Source of the DNA: Clostridiales bacterium
GTDB lineage: Bacteria; Bacillota; Clostridia; Christensenellales; Aristaeellaceae
Direction: 5' to 3'
Assembly (NCBI GenBank): GCA_015056365.1
Contig: SVGM01000007.1
Span: 93,384-157,383, forward strand
Length of the DNA: 64,000 nucleotides
How positions within the stretch are numbered: the first letter of the stretch is position 1; every line of letters begins with the position of its first letter. The notes beneath the pieces were generated by a model, which had not been told where the DNA came from, ran no database searches, and saw only the letters and a program-made list of their open reading frames with translations. A program made the translations under genes and the position numbers. This document shows positions 58,657 through 64,000 of this stretch, one piece after another.

Positions 58657-61600
58657 CTATTTCCAGATGTTTTGCAGCGTTCTGATCAGGGTATCATCTG
58701 TATACCCTGGATTGGCAATGTTCACCTGATAGCCCTCAAACCGCATGATCTCTGAATTGTGGATCAAAATCAGATTCAAATTATGCACACCTTCACTAAG
58801 GAAGGGAGCATCCACCAGCACGATCACGCCCGCCGTTGCTGTAAGCGGTTTTACGCCGGGGATCAACTCGGGATATTCCTTCGCAACATCACGTGTTGAG
58901 CGATAAACCATTATATTGCCGCCAGCGGCGATCAGATCACCCTGCGAGTAACGGATACCATCGATCTCCACCTCAAAAATCTCGCTCTCCCGGTTGTTGT
59001 TCTTCCAGCTCCAACCGGTAAAATACACCTGCGAGGCAGCGAAGGAGGTGACTGCCATTTCATCCAGACCAAAGCCGTAGGACGATGTGGTATATCGATC
59101 TCTGACGTCTGTCACCTGATTCTGGGTCGGGTCGTCATCCACACCTTCGATTGTCTCGGTTCTGCCGTTTGTCATCTTTCTGCTTGCCAGCAGTACCGGG
59201 TCCTCGCCAAGATCATCCGTATAAAGTTTCAGGGTGAAGTCATCATACCCCAGCGTTGGCACGGTCTCCTGAATAGAGATGCTGTAACCTTCATACTCCC
59301 CAAGCAGATCGTCATAACCGTCAAGTTGCTTTTGCAGGTCGTCCGGTGCCATCGCCTTCATATCCTCTGGCGCGATCACACGGGTATAGATCTCCATACC
59401 GTTCTGCTCGATCAGGTAATACACGCTGACATTGCCTTTTTTCAGCAAGTTTACTCTGATACCCAGCTTTGCATTGCGGATCGTTTCTCCGTCCTTCCTC
59501 GGTCGAACCAGTTCCAAGCGCACGTCCCGGATCTCTTCCACGACGCTGACCTTGGTTGAGGTTTCGTTTCCTGCCTTGTCCTTGGCGATCAGGCCGATCT
59601 CATCTCCCGGGGTAAGACCGAACTGGTAGAACACAAACGTTCCTTGATGATTGGCATATTCATCATATCGTCTGTCATTGACCGACACGGTCACTAAGGC
59701 ACCAGGTTCCGTTTGACCACTAAGGATTCCAGACGTTGCCTCGATCAGATCATCTCCTATGATGCGATCGACCGTGATCATAGGTGCTGTCCTATCCAGC
59801 GTGAATTCCGCAGAGCCGGTACATTCAGCGCAGTAACCATCGGTATATGCGACTGAGATCGTCGAAACGCCCTCTTTCATTTCCTTTACCGGCAGTTCCT
59901 TTTCATACCTTCCCTCGTTATCTGCAAGGACGTCCCAGACCTTTCCCATGACCGTTATGGAAAGACTCATACGTGGCTGCGCTGTTCCCTCCACAGTCAG
60001 CGACGCATCCTGAGCGTTTACGTACCATGTGTCCATCGGCTTTTCAATGGTGATCTGCGCTCGTTGGTCTGCCTGAACAGAGTATTCCAGTGTGGTCATA
60101 TTTCCAACCGCGTCCTGTGCGGTAAGCTGAATCCTCGTTCCTGCTGTCAACGTTAGGTTTTCAAATTTGAAATAGCCGTTTGTATCTGCCCGGCTTTCCA
60201 TCTTCTTTCCGGGTGCCAGGCTAAGCATTACCGTGGCGCCCGGATCGGTGGTACCGGCGATACGGCTCATTTTTTCAGTATAACTCTGAGCCTCCGGGGC
60301 AAGGCTGCACATGGCATCAAACGTCAGACTGATCCGCTGATCCAACTCTGATGTAAGGCCATCTTTGTAGCCTACCTTCACTTCAGCGCTCGACCCGTGC
60401 GTCACGCTGCTGCTGTCGATGGTGACGTTCCATCGTCCGTTTTCGTCTACTTCGACCTGGTACACATCCGGCTTTGCACTGCCGTTCAGCGTCCAGCTCA
60501 TATTCAGCGTACGCGACGGTGCGGCGCTGCCGGATATCACCAGTTTCTTAGTCGGACGTACTACCAGTTCCTTGATATCGATCGTAACCGCGTCGCGCTT
60601 GCCGACTTTGACGACCGCCTCAGTCCGTGCCACATTGCCCAGACTGTCCGTACTTGTAAGCACCATTCTGTCATTTGCGTTGAGCACAGGCAACGAAAAC
60701 ACGAATGTACCGAGAGCATCCACCTGAACTGTCTCGATTTCTTTGCCCCTGAGTTCAAGCGTTACGCTTGAGCCTGTGTCCGCGAAACCGGTAAGTACTT
60801 CTGTATTCTCATTCAAGTCGCCGACGATTGTCGGAGCCATTGTCTCGGTATCCACATATATTGTCAGCTTTCCGTCCAGCTTACCGTCCTTATCCTGCTC
60901 GTAGTGGAACACCAGATCAAATGCCTTATTTTCAGGCCAATTGGCGCCGTTTAGCTCCACCATCCACTTGCCCTTGCTGTCGGTGACGACGCTTGCCTCT
61001 TTCTGACCGTCACGAGTGATCGTCAGTTCCTGGTTCGGGTCACCTGCACCAGCAAAACGAACAATCTTTGTCTCTGGAAGTTTCAGATACATTCCGTCGA
61101 TCAGTCCGGGCACTACCTCCAGCGATTTTTGCAGCGACTGCGACAGTTCTGGAGTAGGCGTAGGTGTTGGCGCATCAGTGGGTTTTAGGGTTGGCGTAGG
61201 CGTGGGTGTTGGCGTATCAGTGGGTTTAAGGGTTGGCGTAGGCGTGGGTGTTGGCGTATCGGTGGGTTTAAGGGTTGGCGTAGGCGTAGGTGTTGGCGTA
61301 TCGGTGGGTTTAAGGGTTGGCGTAGGTGTTGGGGTTGGGGTTGGGGTTGGGGTATTCGTCGTTTTCTTTTCAGCCTCCGACGCTTTTGTCTCCTGGGTTG
61401 TTGTGGTTCCCTGGCGTGCCGTTCTTCCCAGATCAAAGCCTTGCCAACTGCTCAGGTCCTTTCCCTCATCCTCACCCAAAAACAGCCATGCGCCAGCAAT
61501 GCCTGCCACAGCCATAATCGCTGCCAGGCTAAGCGCGATTCCTTTTCCCCTTCCTTTTCTTTTTTTTGCCCGCGCAGCGATCAAAATCTCGATCGCGTGC

Positions 61601-62574
61601 ACCATATCTGCAGCGGTGGCATATCGTCCGGCTGGCGAATATGCACACGTTCTCTGGAGCACCTGCCAAATATCATCCGCCAGGCCCTCGGGGCGCGGCA
61701 GCGCTTCAGTTCCACTCACGCGCCTGAGTTTGATTTGTCTGCGCTCTGCCTCGCTGAGCTGTCCCCAGGGCCTGTCAGCAAAAGGCAGTCGCATATTGTT
61801 GAAGTAGTAATAGGCCACCAAACCTAGGCTATACTGGTCAGCCCGCTCGTCATAGGCAACCGGAGGGTTGGTATTGAAAACCTCAGGCGCCATATAACTT
61901 TCTGTTCCCTTGCGAACAGACTTGTGTTCTCTGACCAGCCGAACAATCTCAGCTCGATAGCAAGCCTGACCCCAGTCGATCAGCTTGTATCGCCCGTCTT
62001 CCGTTACAAGGATATTTGCTTCCTTGATATCCAGGTGTAATACGCCAAACTGTGCGCACAGTTGCAGCACCATACCCATATCGCGCCACATCTGTAGCAC
62101 GTCCAGTTCGCTGGCGCCGGGGCGTAGCATATGCTGGCTAAGCGGCTTAAGCATATCCATCAGGATCATAACGTTCCACTGATGGTCTTCCTCTGTTTCA
62201 AAGAAGAGATAGTCTTCGTATGCAAGAACATTATGACTTGCCGACAGCAACGCCATGAAGCGCAACTCCGGAATGGTATCATTAAGCGCATTCCACGCGT
62301 TTTTCTGATATTCTTCCAGCGAGATCTCGCCCCGCTTTAACCGGCTGGTCCAGAAGCCGAGATCCACATATCTGGCATCAATTGATATCAGCTTGACCGC
62401 TTTTTCAATTCGATTACGGCCGCTTCCGCGACTCACCCGAAAAACGGAGGCATTTCCGCCTTTTCCGATCAGTTCATCCAGCTGCCATTGGCCATCTCCG
62501 AGACTAGGCAGAAACGTTTTTACTTTTTTCTCTTTACGTTCTCGTGCCTGATTGACGTCTTCTTTGGTGGCCAT
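58657..62574 (-). CDS. Membrane Ser/Thr protein kinase with extracellular Ig-like repeats (1305 aa)
   Basis: Kinase domain about 28-330: [12 protein letters not shown] glycine loop, KAVKLI with the ATP-binding Lys, [12 protein letters not shown] (HxD loop with Leu for Arg) and LIDWGQA (DWG rather than DFG). [12 protein letters not shown] is the activation-loop end, so the essential residues are kept. A transmembrane helix at about 342-366, then a Thr-Pro linker (about 392-478), and about 480-1150 of Ig/Big-like beta repeats ([15 protein letters not shown]...), with a C-terminal domain outside. EssB of type VIIb systems has the same topology with an inactive kinase-like domain, so this may replace EssB while being active; that is inference. 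Phosphatase gene 37 nt upstream. Confidence 0.85.
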   Translation of the reverse strand: MATKEDVNQARERKEKKVKTFLPSLGDGQWQLDELIGKGGNASVFRVSRGSGRNRIEKAVKLISIDARYVDLGFWTSRLKRGEISLEEYQKNAWNALNDTIPELRFMALLSASHNVLAYEDYLFFETEEDHQWNVMILMDMLKPLSQHMLRPGASELDVLQMWRDMGMVLQLCAQFGVLHLDIKEANILVTEDGRYKLIDWGQACYRAEIVRLVREHKSVRKGTESYMAPEVFNTNPPVAYDERADQYSLGLVAYYYFNNMRLPFADRPWGQLSEAERRQIKLRRVSGTEALPRPEGLADDIWQVLQRTCAYSPAGRYATAADMVHAIEILIAARAKKRKGRGKGIALSLAAIMAVAGIAGAWLFLGEDEGKDLSSWQGFDLGRTARQGTTTTQETKASEAEKKTTNTPTPTPTPTPTPTLKPTDTPTPTPTPTLKPTDTPTPTPTPTLKPTDTPTPTPTPTLKPTDAPTPTPTPELSQSLQKSLEVVPGLIDGMYLKLPETKIVRFAGAGDPNQELTITRDGQKEASVVTDSKGKWMVELNGANWPENKAFDLVFHYEQDKDGKLDGKLTIYVDTETMAPTIVGDLNENTEVLTGFADTGSSVTLELRGKEIETVQVDALGTFVFSLPVLNANDRMVLTSTDSLGNVARTEAVVKVGKRDAVTIDIKELVVRPTKKLVISGSAAPSRTLNMSWTLNGSAKPDVYQVEVDENGRWNVTIDSSSVTHGSSAEVKVGYKDGLTSELDQRISLTFDAMCSLAPEAQSYTEKMSRIAGTTDPGATVMLSLAPGKKMESRADTNGYFKFENLTLTAGTRIQLTAQDAVGNMTTLEYSVQADQRAQITIEKPMDTWYVNAQDASLTVEGTAQPRMSLSITVMGKVWDVLADNEGRYEKELPVKEMKEGVSTISVAYTDGYCAECTGSAEFTLDRTAPMITVDRIIGDDLIEATSGILSGQTEPGALVTVSVNDRRYDEYANHQGTFVFYQFGLTPGDEIGLIAKDKAGNETSTKVSVVEEIRDVRLELVRPRKDGETIRNAKLGIRVNLLKKGNVSVYYLIEQNGMEIYTRVIAPEDMKAMAPDDLQKQLDGYDDLLGEYEGYSISIQETVPTLGYDDFTLKLYTDDLGEDPVLLASRKMTNGRTETIEGVDDDPTQNQVTDVRDRYTTSSYGFGLDEMAVTSFAASQVYFTGWSWKNNNRESEIFEVEIDGIRYSQGDLIAAGGNIMVYRSTRDVAKEYPELIPGVKPLTATAGVIVLVDAPFLSEGVHNLNLILIHNSEIMRFEGYQVNIANPGYTDDTLIRTLQNIWK
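61145..61350 (-). repeat. 42-bp coding tandem repeats (Thr-Pro linker of the kinase)
   Basis: About four copies of a 42-bp unit encoding [18 protein letters not shown] segments; a mutation-prone tract whose length may vary. Confidence 0.8.
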
Positions 62575-62611
62575 TCCGTTTTCACTCCCGGAGCACAGTA
62601 TGCTTCATTCA

Positions 62612-63547
62612 TTACCGTATAAACAACAGATCAATCCATTCAATTAGGAGGTACAAATTCAGTGCGCTCAGTCCTGCCAGCACACCGTTGAGCACCTTTC
62701 GCTGCGAGTACAAGTTTTGAATGGTTTGTTTCTTTTCTGATGCGTTGACAGGCTGGTCAACCTCTGCAACTTCCACTACCACGACCGTAACATTATCGCG
62801 GCCGCCATTGGCTTTGGCACGGTTCACCAGCGCTTCGCTGACAGCCTCAACAGGCTGCGCGACTGACAGGATGCTGGCGATCTCGTAGTCACTGAGCATA
62901 TCCGTCAGACCATCGCTGCATAGCAGAAAACGATCCCCTGCCACATAAGGAATGGACATGGACAGGTACGGCGAGAATGGCGCCCTTTCAAGCGGCATTC
63001 CCCAGTACTGATTAATCATGTGACGTTTGGGGTGAGTTTTTACCTGTTCCGGCGTGATCAATCCCTGAGACAGCAGTCGCTGTATCTCTGTGTGATCCTG
63101 AGAAATCTGTCTCAGCTCACCATTATGCATACGGTAAATCCGACTATCGCCCATGTTCGCAATGCGGATTCTTTCAGGCGCGGCAACCAACAGCGCCATC
63201 GTTGCTCCAGAGTGATTTCCGCGCTGCCTTGCCTGTTCATACACTGCTTCGCAGCCGGAACGCATGAAATAGATCAGGTTCTGGCGGTCATAAAGATCCT
63301 CGCCTTTGGCCAGGCTTTCCGAGCACCGTGTTACGCTCAGCAAAGAGGCTTCCTCCCCGGCTTCCTCTCCGCCCATGCCATCGCAAACAGCAAACAGCGC
63401 ATAAGGGTTGGCTGTACACTTGAACAATCCTCCCTCATCCATCTGTTCCCGCTTCAGGTAATGGCCATTGAGGCAGAAGCTGTCTTCGTTGTTCTTTCGT
63501 ACACAACCTTTGTCGCTGCACGCAGAAGCCAACAGTCTAATAGCCAT
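62612..63547 (-). CDS. PP2C-type Ser/Thr phosphatase with C-terminal membrane helix
   Basis: 311 aa. PP2C motifs in order: CVRKNNEDSF, LFAVCDGMGGEEAGEEAS (metal Asp), RIANMGDSRIYR, LLCSDGLTDMLSD and NGGRDNVTVVVV. A single helix near the end (about 284-308) anchors it with the catalytic domain inside. It should remove phosphate from Ser/Thr placed by the adjacent kinase. First recognisable gene of the secretion locus. Confidence 0.92.
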   Translation of the reverse strand: MAIRLLASACSDKGCVRKNNEDSFCLNGHYLKREQMDEGGLFKCTANPYALFAVCDGMGGEEAGEEASLLSVTRCSESLAKGEDLYDRQNLIYFMRSGCEAVYEQARQRGNHSGATMALLVAAPERIRIANMGDSRIYRMHNGELRQISQDHTEIQRLLSQGLITPEQVKTHPKRHMINQYWGMPLERAPFSPYLSMSIPYVAGDRFLLCSDGLTDMLSDYEIASILSVAQPVEAVSEALVNRAKANGGRDNVTVVVVEVAEVDQPVNASEKKQTIQNLYSQRKVLNGVLAGLSALNLYLLIEWIDLLFIR

Positions 63548-63585
63548 TATTTTTTCCCTCTCTCTTCTTGTTTTAGCGGCACAGT

Positions 63586-63614
63586 ATCATGCATCCTGAC
63601 ACCGGCTCTTTCAA
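63586..63614 (-). promoter_or_regulatory. Candidate promoter of the PP2C/kinase/EssC locus
   Basis: On the minus strand TTGAAA (63609-63614), 17 bp, CATGAT (63586-63591); alternatively GATACT with a longer spacer. It lies 39 bp before the phosphatase ATG. Confidence 0.45.
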
Positions 63615-63841
63615 GAATCCGTGTGGTTGGTCGTTGGGTTGAGGAACTGAGAAAGTAAGGAGGCCGATTTATGACGGAAATATAAGCTCTCACTCGCGCA
63701 CATATCAGATTGAACAATCAGGCAGAAGCACTCTCCTTCATTCAGGATCTCTGTCGGAATGATGACAGCTTTAGCATCGAAAACAAGCAAGGAGTTCACT
63801 GTATCATAAGGAAACCTTATGTGTGACTGTTCATCGTGCAT
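63611..63841 (-). CDS. Possible small hypothetical protein (76 aa)
   Basis: The frame has plausible protein composition (hydrophobic DTVNSLLVFDAKAVIIPTEI segment) but no known family. Its ATG overlaps the end of the upstream partial gene by 11 bp, and the ribosome site (GGATAGGT) is badly spaced. It could be a real small gene or a decayed remnant. It lies directly upstream of the phosphatase gene and overlaps its candidate promoter. Confidence 0.35.
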   Translation of the reverse strand: MHDEQSHIRFPYDTVNSLLVFDAKAVIIPTEILNEGECFCLIVQSDMCASESLYFRHKSASLLSQFLNPTTNHTDS

Positions 63842-64000
63842 ACCTATCCGGCTTTGTCTGCTTGTTCTCTTGAATGAATTCCCGCTTCACAACCTCCAAC
63901 CGGCGCACCTCTTCCTTCATCTCCTGCAGTTGGTAATCCAGCATGAACCGTTCTTTGTTCAGATAATCCAGAGCTGCCTTCCAGCCCTTGCAGTCGATCT
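63831..64000 (-). CDS. C-terminal end of an unknown coiled-coil protein (5' end beyond window)
   Basis: The last 55 codons are visible, highly charged and helical (LNKERFMLDYQLQEMKEEV, RRLEVVKREFIQE), ending TKPDRYAR. It enters from the right edge on the minus strand and stops at 63831. Same direction as the secretion locus and possibly its upstream neighbour; no family can be called from this fragment. Confidence 0.55.
   Translation of the reverse strand, partial: IDCKGWKAALDYLNKERFMLDYQLQEMKEEVRRLEVVKREFIQENKQTKPDRYAR

Noticed and set aside
61016..61807. 263-aa plus-strand Val/Gly-repeat protein
   Set aside because: It is the complement of the Thr-Pro linker repeats of the kinase gene.

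Overview
The window looks like a chromosomal stretch from a Gram-positive, anaerobic Clostridia-type bacterium (Bacillota), probably a gut commensal. Shine-Dalgarno sites are strong (AGGAGG-like), promoters are sigma-A type, most genes are GC-rich, and the gene content fits: a class I fumarase subunit, a candidate Re-type citrate synthase, BspA-like leucine-rich repeat surface proteins, VanW/VanZ proteins, an ECF S-component, and a WXG100/EssC secretion locus. I cannot name the genus. I see no tRNA, rRNA, CRISPR array, insertion sequence or prophage.

Layout. 1-4.7 kb: partial VanZ-like gene, Re-citrate/isopropylmalate synthase-like enzyme and aminotransferase (minus strand), then a thioredoxin lipoprotein plus CcdA pair (plus strand). 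4.8-16.1 kb: two giant secreted BspA-type leucine-rich repeat proteins (1998 and 1715 aa), each with its own promoter. 16.4-23.9 kb: a plus-strand run of two carbohydrate-active enzymes, an alpha/beta hydrolase, a HAD phosphatase, a Rid protein, an AAA ATPase overlapping an HD-domain protein, and a cyclase-family enzyme. 23.9-27.6 kb: acetyltransferase, membrane-anchored unknown, lone ABC ATPase and glmM. 27.6-28.6 kb: a gene-free region of direct and tandem repeats with palindromes. 28.6-32.8 kb: three unrecognised genes followed by deoC. 33.0-36.7 kb: DUF4342 protein, then a tightly overlapping operon (ECF S-component, uridine-kinase-like, DUF3842, Mrp/NBP35, C_GCAxxG_C_C). 36.6-37.0 kb: a second intergenic tandem-repeat array. 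37.0-42.9 kb: two metallophosphoesterases, a fumarase alpha subunit without its beta partner, a VanW/SH3 protein and a repeat-rich single-pass membrane protein.

43-64 kb is the most interesting part. A minus-strand locus of about 18 kb (63.5 to 45.7 kb) encodes a PP2C phosphatase, a membrane Ser/Thr kinase with a large extracellular Ig-like region, an FHA-bearing EssC ATPase with three P-loop domains, a LytTR regulator, an EsaB/YukD ubiquitin-like protein, a WXG-like protein, an outward-facing vWA-like protein with a cytoplasmic FHA domain, a second membrane FHA protein, a helical protein, four tandem WXG100 proteins with their own promoter, a candidate secreted effector, a DUF3592-like membrane protein and a DUF4176 protein. 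No EsaA, EssA or EssB is visible in the window. The membrane kinase may take the place of EssB, whose cytoplasmic domain has a kinase-like fold. Kinase, phosphatase and several FHA proteins together suggest post-translational, phospho-threonine control of type VII secretion, like the PpkA/PppA/Fha control of type VI secretion. Facing this locus on the plus strand is a DUF2974 lipase-like protein with a helical C-terminus, preceded by a possible lipoprotein. This is the arrangement of a reverse-domain type VII lipase effector and its lipoprotein partner.
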